Positions 23,609 to 36,491 of a stretch of 64,000 nt of DNA are shown one piece after another. Location: contig JACATO010001024.1 in NCBI GenBank assembly GCA_018389105.1, positions 124,001 through 188,000 on the forward strand. Reading direction: 5' to 3'. Numbering within the stretch: position 1 is the stretch's first letter; the number at the start of each line of letters is the position of its first letter. Made by a program: the position numbers and the translations under genes. The DNA is from Nautilus pompilius. Taxonomy: Eukaryota > Mollusca > Cephalopoda > Nautilida > Nautilidae. The notes beneath the pieces are model-generated. The model worked only from the letters and a program-made list of their open reading frames with translations. It did not search any database and had not been told where the DNA came from.

Positions 23609-25160
23609 ATGAATGTGCTGAGACGGTTGGAAGCGGGTAAGCGTCAAGTAGATGTTAACCGATCCTTAAAGTCATCATCATCAACTGTTCAGACAATCTT
23701 AAAATGCGCTGATAACATCAAAGCTTAAAGTCAGACCACAAAATCCGTATCTTCCACTAAGTTAATACGTATCCGAGGCCCGCGGTTGGAAACAATGGAA
23801 AGTAGATTAATAATTTGGATAGAAGACAAAACACAGCGACATACGCTTAAGCCAGGTGTTGATTATGGAATGGGCTCAGGGCATTTCACCCACTTACAAG
23901 AAGAAGCAGAAGACGAGGAATTAAAGACAGAATCGCGGCGAGCCGTGGGTGGTTAGAATGTCTCAAACCCCGTAGTAACTTGAATAATGTACTCATCAAT
24001 GGTGAAGCAGCAACTGCTAGTGAGCGATCATCCCGGTGAATTTCTCAGCGCTCTCAAAGAAATTATCAAACAAGGAAATTAACCTCACCGGTTTGTTTTT
24101 AATGTCGACGAAACTGGGCTTTTTGAAAGCGTCTACCATCTCGAACATTCATCTTGCGAGATGAAAAGCATGCATGCAGATTCAAGGCTGCCAAAGACAG
24201 ACTAACTGTTTTATTATGGGGGAGATAATGCTTCGGGAGATATTAAGCTCAAACCCTTCTCGTCTACCACTCGGAAACACTAGGAACCATGAAGGGTTTT
24301 TCTAAACAACATTTACCTGTCGTATTGATATCAAATAAGAGGCCTTAATATTTTCATCGGTGAAGCATTATTGCATGGAAATTAACCTTGAGACTAGAGC
24401 ACTTTTAGTGCTCGATAACACCCTGAAATCCATGACAACCTTCGTACTTGCATCCCTATCGAAGGGCTGTACCTTCTGCCAAATAAGACGTAATAGATAG
24501 TACAGCCCCCATGGACCAGGTTTTCATATCTAATTTCAAGGCTTATCGCCTTCGTCGTACCTTCAAATCTCTGGTTGATGGCATAGATGACAATTCTGAG
24601 CTGTCGATAAAGGAGTGAGGGAGATCATAAACGTTATGAAATCTGTTGATAATAAGAAGTGCATCGTGAAATGAAGTTACTGACATTTGTATGGACGGCG
24701 TTTGGCGAACATTATGGCCTAGAATATGCAGCGATTACGTAGTATTTGAGGGGCGGAGCAGACACCCACTACTGACATCAGCTGCCTACTCAACCAAGCG
24801 TGGATGGAGTTAATGTCGACAATACGACAGAGGTACTCGAGTGACACATGGAAGAATTAGAGAAAAGGAGAAAGAAAATAATCAGTGCGTACAAGGGGAT
24901 GCCGAGGAAACTGGAAATAGAAAGACTGCGATTGGAAGAAAGTTTTATGCTCACCAACCTCATCAGAAACCATCACTGAAATTACAGAGACATCGGAGAC
25001 CTTTTCTGAAAATAACCAAGACTGCGTAAGCAGCTCCTCGTGAAAAGAGAATATCCTCGTTCGCATCTCGTGCTACAGGTGGGTTCTTCATGAGAGGAAG
25101 AGGTGGGAGGAGGAAACAGCGAACTATAAGCGGATTCTTCAAAAAGAACGGCGGCATCAT
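23609..25160 (+). pseudogene. Tigger/pogo (TIGD-like) DDE transposase, decayed, nearly full length
   Basis: Transposase relic of a Tc1/mariner-superfamily pogo/Tigger element. The ATG at 23609 opens MNVLRRLEAGKRQVDV and continues through the N-terminal HTH (SSSTVQTILKCADNIK) to a stop. Downstream, in changing frames, come VDETGLF with the first catalytic Asp (about 24107), then FKAAKDRLTVLLWG and DNASGDIKLKP. LLVLDN with the second Asp follows (about 24414), but the usual NAPGH has become NTLKS. MDQVFISNFKAYRLRRTF starts at 24511, then LVDGIDDNSELSIKE, GVWRTLWPRICSDY and a charged C-terminus ending SGFFKKNGG. The order and the roughly 1.55-kb length match a whole transposase. Several stops and single-base frameshifts show it cannot be translated. 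Terminal inverted repeats were not identified with confidence. An AATAAA lies at 25268. Confidence 0.88.
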
Positions 25161-25279
25161 TCTCCCACCAAGATGAGGCAGGCCCTGGTCCATTGTCTCG
25201 GCTGTGGGACCTGCCGCCCTGCCTCCTTGTGTTACTGCTGCTCCGATGTTTTGGTGGGTAGAGTACGAATAAAGTAATT

Positions 25280-28200
25280 CAATCATGTTTAGTTTTAATT
25301 TTGTTATCATTTTTCTTTATCGTTATTTTCAGTGGTAATATAGTACGTTTATCGCTGTTATGCCCGATTTCTTTTTTTTATCACTACATTGGTAAGAGAT
25401 AACGCTGTCAGCGAACATCTCGTTACCTGTAACGGTATAATGACCTCAGCGCAGATTCGGTTAGCAACTCCAGTTCCTTGTTTGGGGGTGGGTGGGAGAG
25501 ATAAGCATCTTGGGCGTTCAACGAGTCATTACAAGGTTGTAGCTAGCTGCTCTTCGTTAATGGCTTTAGTTAGAAATAGTATCTGTTGGCGTCGTTGTAT
25601 TAATAATACTAACATCGGGGCAGTATGTGCGGCAAATAACAGAAGCGATAGTGAGGCATACGTTGCGGAGATGACAACAAATAACAGCAGCTGTAAAAGT
25701 TAGTAGCTACGACGGTAAACATAAGTATTAACAGAACAGCATCTGGTGGCCATAATGGACTTCAGGGAAGTCAGCAGCAGATGCGAAATATCGCGGTGTC
25801 TTATTTTTTTCTCACAAGACTGTGTGAATATTACGCGTGGAAACGCGATTTTTGATTTTTGTACAAGGTTAACTTGAATTACTTCCAACTCGTTAATTAT
25901 CTCCTCCCTTGAGGGACCCTTGGGTGGGGGGGGAAATCTCCGCAACTCATCTCAGATCTGATCCCTGAGTCCGTGAAATGCCACAAAGAGCGGAGATGAT
26001 CGAGAGGATTGCACATACAAAACTAAGTTGTGTCCTCAGTCATTTATATATCGTTCTGTTTCGACATTTAATAATGCGTGGAACCTTGAAAAACAGGATT
26101 TACAAATTATTTATTTTTTGGTGGAAAAGATTTATTTCAAAGTTTATAAATATACATGGAAAACACAGCATATATGAAAATAAAGGAATGAAACCAGCAG
26201 AAAATTAATTTTTAAAGGCAGTTATATTTGGAGGCGCCGGGTAAATGCTCACCGATACATTAGCAGATCGATTTTAATCATTTCTGATAACATATCCCTT
26301 CCTCCTTTGCTCTGTATCTCCTCGTCCGATAAAACTTTCGCCCTGTGAAATTTTTTTTTTTTTTTTAAATCCTAATCTCGGAATAAACGATGCAGACGGA
26401 CGTCTTATCTACGACCGAAAAACTTCTGGTAAATTTAATAAATTCCTGCGAGGGGAAATAAATTTTTTATGACCCAAAATTTTCTGACGCGAAGATCCAC
26501 TCCATCGAAAAGTATCAGAAGCTGCCAATTCTCATTTGTCAGTTTCTTTAAAGACCGGTACGTACAAAAAAAATCTAAACGGATCCCCGCAAGAAACTCT
26601 CGACATAATGGTATGCTATCGATCCCGAATGACCAGATAGATAAAATGATCTCCTAAGCAGATCGGACAACTATCCAAACGTTTAAATCTGACTCTAACT
26701 ACGATTTTAAGAGAATCCTCATGATAGACCTAACCCTGAACTTTAAAAATAAATCTAACTTGAGCTAATTAACAATTAACCTTATCGGAATTAAAAGTGT
26801 TCCAGCTAGTTATTTGCCTTGTAAAATTAATGGTGTTTGCTCTGATTGTGCACTGGAGCGAGAAGCGTCAGTTGGGATCAGCCTCCAGTCCCAAGACGTA
26901 GAGAAATTATTCTTGCTTTTGGTGTTCGCCTTAACAGTTCGATGCATTCAATAAAGTTTATATCTATGTCTGTGTCAATGGTCAACCTACTCAAACTTTG
27001 CTGTTTTATTTAGTTTCCAGGCAATCAGGATATTTTAAAATAATATTACCGTTAAGACTAACCGTTTTTCATAAATATATACAGTGACCAACGTTCTGGC
27101 TCTTATAAATAATACTCTTCAGAGTGTTAAGGACAAGATAAACTTTTTACTGTCTTCATCGCTTATCAACTGAAAAATAATAATGCAGCGTCACGTTCTC
27201 AACGTAAAATTGGGGTAAAATCATCTTTGCCAAGAGTTGAACGCCTTTAAAGTGAGTAGTATGTCAGGTATGTTTCAAGCAGTATTATTTATTATAAACG
27301 GTGGAGTGATGTCATAAACATCTGGGAAATGTTTGCATCTACTGGCAGGAAAGAAATCCCATCACACTTAAACGCCCAGAGGTTTACCAGTAAAAAAAAA
27401 TTAATGGACCTTAACTACTTTCAGACGAGAGAAGGGTTGTTATTTCTAACCGAAACAAAACTTGATAAATGAAGGGGAAATAGAGCTGAAGAAGGGATTC
27501 CTGCCGACAGGCGATTTTCTTGTAAATTATTTTTAAATTTTCGATTGGCTGCATAATTTATGTGCCTAAATATTGTAATACGGACGTGTCCTGACGTTTA
27601 TGATACTTGTCGTTCCTATAAGACGTCACAGCGGTCAGATGCTGCACATGTACGAATACACTGACTATGTACTGATAAAATGTAAAAGCCATAGCACCTT
27701 GATATAAAAGAAGACACGGGGCAGAAATTACTATTTCAACGTTTCGAAGATCTTTATGGCGCTACATTTCAGATTTTTTTCTCCTTATTTCACGTGACGA
27801 CTCGAAGTTTGTATTGCTGCGATCAAATAAAGGTGTACAAGAATATTTCATGACTCAAGTGGGTGTTCGCAGGTGATTCCTGGAGCGCTGGTGGAAAGAG
27901 AGAGGAGGTTTCCGTTTCGGAAGCATTCGACAGGAAGGTCTTGCTAGATCTTTTTGATGCTGAAGAGAGGCCCAACGACACAAGCAAAAGAAGGCCTAAA
28001 GAACTTGGTGGCAGTAACCAAAGATGTCATTAGCGGACAGAAGTCGAGGACTTTCACAAAGTAAAAAAAAAAATGTATAAGTTCGAATTCCGTGAAACAT
28101 TAGAGAGAAACGGGAAAGACTTGTGCTACCATTACCAACGACGATTTCGGAGAGTTTATAATTTCCAGCTTGGGAGAAGATTAACATCGTTTCTTCTGAA

Positions 28201-31200
28201 ACTCATCTGGTACACCGATTCCAAAATCCATCCGTGCATACTGTGTCGAAACAAACAAAGAATAACCATGCTTTTTGATTACAGCACTTAGAATGCAAGA
28301 GCAGCCGACAAATCGACAAAACTTAACCAAAATACCATTCTTGCAAAATGTACGCATGTGGTTACACCGGATACTGAATACCGAGAAGACACGTTCGGAG
28401 ATAACAGCATATGCCCGTATCATGACCGCTCACTACCGACCTGCTGGACACAGGACCGATTTGTAATTCTACCGTCAGAGATGTGCGAAGAACATTTCCA
28501 ATCGTCGGGAGAATTTCCGACATGTATCGAGAAATTTTTTTTACTTCTTAAATCGAGAACGCGACCGCTTCGACTATAACACAGTTTGTTCGCAGTGTAC
28601 TTTGACAAAACCTTTTTGACGCTGTCTTCGAGATAACGACGCTTCGGCGTACGATTCTATTCTTCTCTTTTAGTCAGAAATCCAAACGTGTACGTTCTAT
28701 GTGGCTTTACTAAATAAAATATTTTGGTATATTTAACAATATTCTGATGGCGTGTTTTATTCTTTTCTAATCGATATATTTGTCATGGGAGCAAATAAAT
28801 GATTGGGTTTCTACAAATGATCAAAATCTGCGATAGCCATATTCTTCCAAAGCGATCTTTGTTGTACCACCTACTGCTGGTCAGGTTGTTCTTCTCACGG
28901 GCTCTGCTGCTAATCTACCTGGTGATACATCAGTTGGCTCAGCTAGAAGCTAGAAATGCTTTTAGCCACACGACTGAGTGCCCTAATCCTGATAAGGTTA
29001 TGGCAACCTGATTCTCTCTAAAAGTAATCGCTTGGCCTGAGATCATACGTCCTTCCGGTTCTTCTCGCGATGTTTCATGTGGATGCGTACAACTAAAATT
29101 TTTCATCAGCTTTAGAATCTAGACGGTTCGAAGCATGACCATCATCTTCTTTATTTGTTTGCTTCTGCATTCGCAACTGTTTTTGTTTCTTTCCGTAGAG
29201 TTTCAGGTGTCTGTTATCGCAACCTGCAGAATTATTTCAACCTTTGGAGCTGATCATATACCGTCATCTCATTATCGGATTGAAGGTTATACATATCGTA
29301 TTTTGCAAAATTGAACCAAGTAAATCCGCTCCGCGCATGCAGAAGGAAACAATTACAGTATTTTTTAAAGTTTCTTTTCCTTTTCACCATCCCTCCGTGA
29401 AGAGCTTCGTTTTCCTGCCGTGACGTCAGTAGCAGAAGAATGGCTACATTGCATAACTATAAAAGACAATGTGTGCCTAGGACTTTTCGTGCTAATGACT
29501 GTGCTAAGAGGAGTCAAGCCACCTTTTAAGAGACCACGATAAATGCCATTCGGGTGGACACTAGTTTTGGCTTATTTAGCTCTTCTTCAGTCACAGAAAA
29601 AACTTAGACGCTGTTTTCCTTCTGTTACTGACGGCGGTTCTCCAGTCCTTCAGCACCAACAATATTCTTAGTACTATGGTCATTTGGTTATCCGTCGTAT
29701 GTCATTCAGCTCTCTCTATATATACATTTTGTTTTGCCATGTCTCTTGTCAAAGTACCGATCATCAAGCTTTTTCTTTTCGCCAGTCTACAGAGATATCG
29801 GCTATTTCCAAGAATTTTTTTTAAAAATTTCATCCTCTTATGGTTTTTTTGGAGCCAATGGACTTGGTCGGGTATTTCGGTCTGCCGGCTTTCTTTGCGT
29901 TTAACATGAGTTTTCCAAATCTAATAATCGCCTTCATTACGAACATGGTATTATAGACTATCTGAAAGAAGTTGCGGAGACTTGGGGATCTATATATGAC
30001 TCTTCCATCCTTTGTCCTTCTGTCTTTTGATATCATCTTTGACCACTTTTTAGCGTAGCTGCTCTTCCGTGCAGTTTGTATTATCAACCCTGTTTCCAAA
30101 CTATCAACGGATATTTTTCTCTTCTATTTTTACTCTTGCTTCTTTTAGAAACTGTTCTGCCATCCATGTTTCCATATCAGGGTTAAATAAAAATATTAAT
30201 TAAATTTTAGCTTTCAGACTAGTTTCAAGATGTTCAAATACAGGTTCTATAATTCCGATCAAGCCCTTTCTCATTTTTCCGGCTTGTTGCCAATGTAAAC
30301 TTCCCAAATGTTTCTCTTTTTTTGTTTTTATATTACCCCAATTGCCTGATAAACACTTTTATTATTATTAACAAGCATGTACTGGCTGCTTTATCGCTAA
30401 GCCCTGGGTGTTTTCCCAGTGACTCATCCCGACCGGTTCCACGTTATCATCCCAAAAAATCTCCAGCTTCAGACAGCCTCTGTCACGTTTAATCGTTTTA
30501 TTCAGCATTCCATACACCGCCTTATTTCACTTAGGCAAATTAAAAATGATAAAAACCCGCGGACAAGGCAGCCTTCACCTTTTTTAACGAACAACAGCGG
30601 TTATAAAGTATCAGCAGCTTTGTAACAAAAAAAAGTATTTAATAACCATTGATTTCCTGCCTCTGTCGACAAAAGGCGGCGTCTCCGGACGATCGGGTTA
30701 CCGAAAGATACTCAAGCTTCATTGAAAGGTTCTTATTTACTTTGTGGCTTCGGTTTCGTAAAAGAAAATAAAGCAGAATACCAGAAACAAAACAAACAAA
30801 AAAATGATGGGTGGTTTCCGAAATTCCAGGAGAGAAGAAAAAAAAAATGGTCCTGTTGGCAGTTTGAACCTCGTTCGCGACCGACTCGGTTTCCACTCAT
30901 GGTTCGTGCGATTCTTCTTCTCAAGTCTAAAATAAAGGGTTCCATTAGGTGGGGAGGAGGTTAGCCAATCGTGCTGGAGGTTACGCGATTAACCTCTTGA
31001 CCACCGGTCAAAAGCTCCTTCTATCGTACCCAGCTAAATCGCTCAGTCACGAGGGTCGACAACACACCTCTCGCCTTTCTCCATTCCAGCTGCGAGATGT
31101 GCCTACACCCCAAAAGTCAGGCCAGGGTTCCGCAGAATAACTGTCTGAAACAAACCGGCAAAAAAAAAAATAAATCGCGTAAAATTATCATTCTGTTTCG

Positions 31201-32300
31201 TTCTTTGTAGAACACACCTCCGTCCATCCTTGTATTCTTCGGTTGATTACAAAGTCACTCCTATCTAATTAATTACAACCATCGTACAAAACATCGTGCA
31301 AATAAATTGTCCTAATCTTGAATAATTAATATAAAGATCCAAAAAAGGACCATCTTTAGTGCAAGCAATTGCCAAAATTATTCGTATAATCCTTCTAGGA
31401 AAGAAATTTCCGTAATTTCCCCTTCCACTTGCACGTCTATTCCCCCATCATGTTCGGCACCCACTCTCCCGTCTGTTGATCGTTTTCAGCACTTGCTCTT
31501 TAGTCTACCTTTACTTCTTCACCTTCGTGACACTTCTCCAAAGGTAATTATCCCCTCCGGAGCCAGAATGTCCGCCGCAATCCTCGTGTCTTCATCTCTG
31601 ACTTGTATGAAAAGAGTAGTTAATATCTTCTCAAAATGTCTGATGGAAATAAGTGGTTTGTGAACTTCTTTTTAAAAGAAATATGGTTTGGCAGATTCGA
31701 GAACTTCCGCGTTTGAATCTATGACCACGAAACTTGAAATGTTTTCTTTGTCCAGTAAATCAGCCTCAACATTTAGCTTTTATTAAATGTCTGGTTCAGC
31801 TTCTATTTTATGAAACCAACTTCGATAAGACAGTGAAGAACTAATGAATCTGATGTGTTAGTAAATAGAATCCTGAGACCAAGGATTCTTTTTTAGCACT
31901 ACGGCTTTACTTTGCAGTATTAGTTTGTGCACCGAACAGAAACATTCCAGTTGATTCTGAGAACTACCAGAAAAACATAACAGAACTTGGGTTTCTGCTT
32001 TAGACTTTAAATATTAAAATATCAGAGGCAGAAAGGTCCACGTCAATAAGTAACCAAGCGACTGTTTTTACGCCATATGTAATCGTATTTATTGTCTTTT
32101 AATATCATATATATCAAACGATCATCACTATGGCAGCCATTTAAAAACAAGTTAAGATTACCTGAGTGGGTTGTGGTCAATTACAATCGGTAAATTTACT
32201 CGCTGTTATAGTGATATACTTCCTAATAATGTATAAGTCTCTGTTTACACTAGTAGGACTCACGCTAAACTGTTTTCAATTGATTATTTCTTATGTTAGC
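25280..32300. other. No gene recognised
   Basis: Several frames at 28.0-28.6 kb and 29.8-30.1 kb have slightly protein-like composition but no confirmable domain. A short inverted repeat, GAGGTTA...TAACCTC, lies at 30976-30995. Confidence 0.45.
26850..26985 (+). mobile_element. LTR-end-like segment
   Basis: A block with CATTCAATAAAGTTTATA and then TCTGTGTCA has the same arrangement (AATAAAGTT, about 20-40 bases, TCTGT) as the candidate at 15.69 kb. The similarity is short and may be chance. Confidence 0.2.
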
Positions 32301-32310
32301 AACTAGACAG

Positions 32311-32412
32311 ATATATATATATATATCGGGCTTGATAGTGATATTTGCCTCGTCACGCATTCCTGTCGAGTATCGAACCCGGCGTGATTGCGAGGGACCC
32401 TTAACCAGAGTT
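32311..32412 (-). mobile_element. Possible tRNA-SINE fragment ending in a TA microsatellite
   Basis: On the minus strand, TGGTTAAGG, GCAATCACG and CGGGTTCGATAC occur in the order and approximate spacing of tRNA D-arm, anticodon-arm and B-box sequences. About 40 bases later the sequence ends in (TA)8, a common SINE tail. The B box has one departure from consensus. No second copy was found in the window. Confidence 0.35.
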
Positions 32413-35400
32413 CAATTCCGTCGTGTGTGTTTATCAAGCTATCCGTCATTATTGCTTATGGTTTTATCCAGATACACTACAAGTTATATGTGAGCAGCTG
32501 AAGCCTTTTGCTTTCTTTGCTGCCGAGTTTGTGTGTGTGTGCTGTGATGTGACTGCTGTGGCCAATGGGCCTTTATGAATCGTATTTACTTATTTACTTT
32601 TGGAGGTGCTATGAGTATCTATCTGCAAGATGTCATACGAATTTAACTATAGTGCACATATTTGGCAATAAAGTGACGCTGAGTCAGTAATCATTGCTAG
32701 GATTAATAGAAATCCACTAATAAGTGAAAATGATATTTAAAAAACGCGACGTATTTAAATCTTCTTATATCTAAAATAATAGCAAAGAGTTAAGAAATGA
32801 ATTGACTTTTTAAATCAACAAAAATTGTTTTTTTTTTGGAAGTAAAATTCTCACTTCCACACCACATTATTTGGAGAATTCGAGGAATCGTTATAACCTG
32901 GGGCGGAGTGGCTTTGAGAAGCCATTATTTTATTTCAAAAATATCGTGAGGGAGAAGCCACATTAGTCTGTTTAATCAGACTTTCCTTAACGACATTTTC
33001 CTGTGTTTGAGGGGGAAATGTCCATGAAGAGAAAATGAGATTTAAAAACCTTTTTAATTTCTGCAAATTAAAGAAATATTTTGCCAAGATATTCAATGTT
33101 CTCTTAAAATTGCTAAGCTTTGGGGATAAAGCAGAAAAAAAACAATATAATATTAGAATATGCTAAAGCCTTTTAAAAACCGAAAATATAGTGTATACTC
33201 ATTTGAATTTTACTATTTTTCTTTACCTCGTAAAATCAGTCAAATATCATATTTACTTACTAAGGATCACTATTTACATAAAGCTTGCTGGCATTTAAAT
33301 AATTATGGGAACTGAATAATTTTCTAAGCCACATAATTTCTTTATTCTTTATTGTTGTTGTTGGTGTTGTTGATGGTCACGAGATGATGCCTCTAAAAAT
33401 ATGTATTGAAAATATCTCATTTTACGCAGACACCGGTTCGTTTTAGCAAACAAAATATATACGTTAACAGTCCTCCGTTTTTTTATAGCACAGCTGGCTG
33501 AAATAACTAACCAAAAGACGAGGCAATAGCTTTGTGCTTCTGGATATTATTTTCCTAAAAAATCTGGCAGTTTCCTGCTTATTTAAATACCCGGCAGAAT
33601 ATTTGTATTCGAGATATTTCTTCTAATGTATTTACTTTATGCACATCTACACAAGATTGTAAGGAGTAATGCATCTCAATTATTTACAAGAAAGAATCTT
33701 AGATTTTATTCATATAAAATCTCGTTTTTCCTTTTAAAATAACATCAGTATCCTTACTCCACAAGTTACATCACAGTAGTCATTGCAAATGGAATCTACA
33801 TAAATGGAATTTTAAGATGAGGTCCTGACAAAGGAGGAGGAACTCTGAGAGAGTTGGTGAAAGACTGCAGTGTGTGCATGCTGACGTCCCATTAGTTAGA
33901 TCAAAATGTCTGCGGGATAATTTAGTTTTTATCGTAGTTTACCAACTGGAAACGTGAACCATCAAGTGTCGCCAGAAATGAGGATTCTGTGGAAAGGGGG
34001 GGATTGTTCTGGTATTTCCATGAGCTGTGATATTTTGTGTAAATGAACTCGCGGCCTAAGGTTTGTTTTTTTTTTTCTTTCTCTCTGTACTTCGACCACC
34101 CTAACCCGCACATAAAAGCGTAGGGTGGAATTGCTCAAGTTTCTACTAACTACATATTGTGTATAATGAATTGGTAAATTCTATCCCTACATGGTACCTG
34201 GTGACACATGATACATGCATCATTTGTCCTGAGTTTGATTATAACCCCAGGTGCTTCCATACTTCAGCTAAGAATGGAATACACGGGTTAGAGGTCCTTT
34301 GGAATTGTCTCTAAAGTAAAAATGTAAAGAAATTTTTAAACATTTTCATTAAGCACATTTGTAATATTTAAGGTAACTGTTACCTCGGAAATGCTAAACA
34401 ACAGCGGATGAACATTTTTCTGAAGTGATTGCTTCTAAAGAAAACCGAGAAAGGAAGGAATATAAACCAGAAAATCGGCTTACTGCTTTATAGCTTTCGA
34501 GTTAATAGAAAGTCACATTATCGCTGAAATAAACGACCTTCGGAGAATTATTAATAAGATGTGCATGAATTCGTGACGCAATTATTCCCATTATCGTAAT
34601 TAATGATTGCCGATTGACGCTGGTCGAATCAGCGGTTGTCAGTTTGAAGAATGGCGATGATTTGCGATATTCTTGGCGTACACGTTTAGAGTTAATAAAT
34701 CACTGGGTGTGCACAGGTGTCCGCGTAATTCTGGAGCAGAAATGGCTCGGAGAGGAAGGGCCTACATAATGGACAGGTAGCGGGCTAGAAAGAGGCTTGC
34801 CGAAAACTGCTATGCAAACCTAATGAGCGACCAAAAAACGAGCCAATATCGAAGAATGAGATCGATAGCGGCACATGTATAATTTCCAGAAACGAGCGGA
34901 TATGAAAGATTATGATTGATAGGTGTGGTTCAAGCGAAGAAAAGTAAACTTTAAGTTTTGTCAAGTAAGGAGGGATTGAATCCGTTGCGGGCACATGGTT
35001 TAAAAGATGGCAAAGGGAACATTTTAAATGCCGTTTTTGTTAAAGGGTGTACAAGTTCTATATAAAATCCATTTCTCTTAATCAAGCGGCAGAAGAATAG
35101 CAGGGAATGCCTTTTTATGCACTATTTATCTTTCAGATACAGCGAGGTAACAATATTAAAGATTACCGTATATCGATGAATTGCCATCTTATTTATAGTT
35201 ATACAGGAAATAATAAACCACTTCAGAATATTCCTCTAGAAAGTACAAAGCTACACCGTAGCACACGACGCTCACTTAAGATTACCTACTAGAAGAACGG
35301 AGTCACACGTTACATTTTCATCCTCAAACTCTGTAGCTTACCACACTTAGCCTTTTTCTTTGCTTTCTTTATCATTAATCGTTAAAATCTGAAATAATTT

Positions 35401-35499
35401 AACAAGGAAAATATTTATTCCATATCAGGAATTTTGCACAGTGATTTATAAAGACGATTTATGTTTGGGTTGTTTTCTTATTTTTTTTTTATAAATTTT

Positions 35500-36444
35500 C
35501 TTTCTGTCTAATTTAGACGGCTTCCTCCATCGCCGGAGTTATCAGTTTCCACGCCAGAACTTCCAGCTGTTTCTCTAATCGGCGAGAAGCGGGCGTTGGG
35601 GGGGGCGTGAAATCTCTCCGCGCATCCTAAGTTAGAGTCCCCCTCGACATCTCCTTAGCAACACGTGCGACCGTTGTTGTTCTTGGACGCCTTGTTCCCT
35701 TTGCATGCTGCATCTTTCCCTTTTATCGGTATCGGCCCGGCTGATTTGGCCTCTCGCGGCCGACTTCTATGGGAGGGGGGGGGGGCAAAACCATTAAAGC
35801 ATCGCCATATAACAAGGCGGCGGGTCTCCAATACCGCCTCCTGCCATAAACCCGGATTCCGTTCTCCGCCAGCCAGCCAGACTGCGTAGGTGACCCCTCC
35901 CTGGGAACCCGTCAAAGGACGTCCTCACAAAGTTGTAACTTTCAATTAACGGAGAAAGCTAAACAATTAATTATCAATATTCTAATTAACAGCAAGCCAA
36001 ATTTTCGGTAAGTCCTTCCGCTATAACTGGGTGATTTATTGTGCTTTCCCATTTTTAATTAATTAACCCTCCCCCGATGAGGGGGGGTGGGGTTCGTACT
36101 TCGTTGTATTTTTTTGTTTGCTGGTTTATTCGTCGGTGATTTGTGCGTCAGGTCAGAGGTCAGTCGGCGGTAAACGTCACGTGAAACCCTAAACCCAGGA
36201 ACAGCCGTGCGCCTTTATCGTAAGTGCCAGTAGAGATCACGTTGAAGCGTGGGGTTTTACTTTGTCGCTGTGGAGTTCGGAGTGAAAGCAGAAAGGTACG
36301 CCTTTAACAGGTATCCACTCATCCGTAATCCCGGGAAGTGACGACTAACGCTGTTCCTCGCTTGGAATATCTAGGTCATTGTGACCTGAAGCATCAGCAC
36401 GCAAACCCATCGTGACGTCCTAATCCGTCTCGACACGATCACAT

Positions 36445-36447
<3 letters not shown>
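35500..36447. promoter_or_regulatory. GC/CpG-rich segment with G-runs
   Basis: Higher GC than its surroundings, with runs such as GGGAGGGGGGGGGGGC near 35771 and GAGGGGGGGTGGGG near 36078. No convincing exon was found. It may be an isolated CpG island or unmethylated regulatory region. Confidence 0.3.

Positions 36448-36490
<43 letters not shown>
36448..36490. repeat. (TC)n microsatellite
   Basis: Uninterrupted TC dinucleotides over about 43 bases, at the right margin of the GC-rich segment starting near 35500. Confidence 0.95.

Positions 36491-36491
<1 letters not shown>

Noticed and set aside
28073-28579. Frames containing CEEHF and CILC, suggestive of a THAP zinc finger
   Set aside because: The Cys pairs lie in different frames with wrong spacing, and the conserved Trp and AVPTIF-like box are missing.
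29830-30099. 89-codon basic minus frame followed by DWRKEKA, hinting at a LINE RT
   Set aside because: Only one weak RT-like word; no DGIP, GxPQG or YxDD motif nearby.
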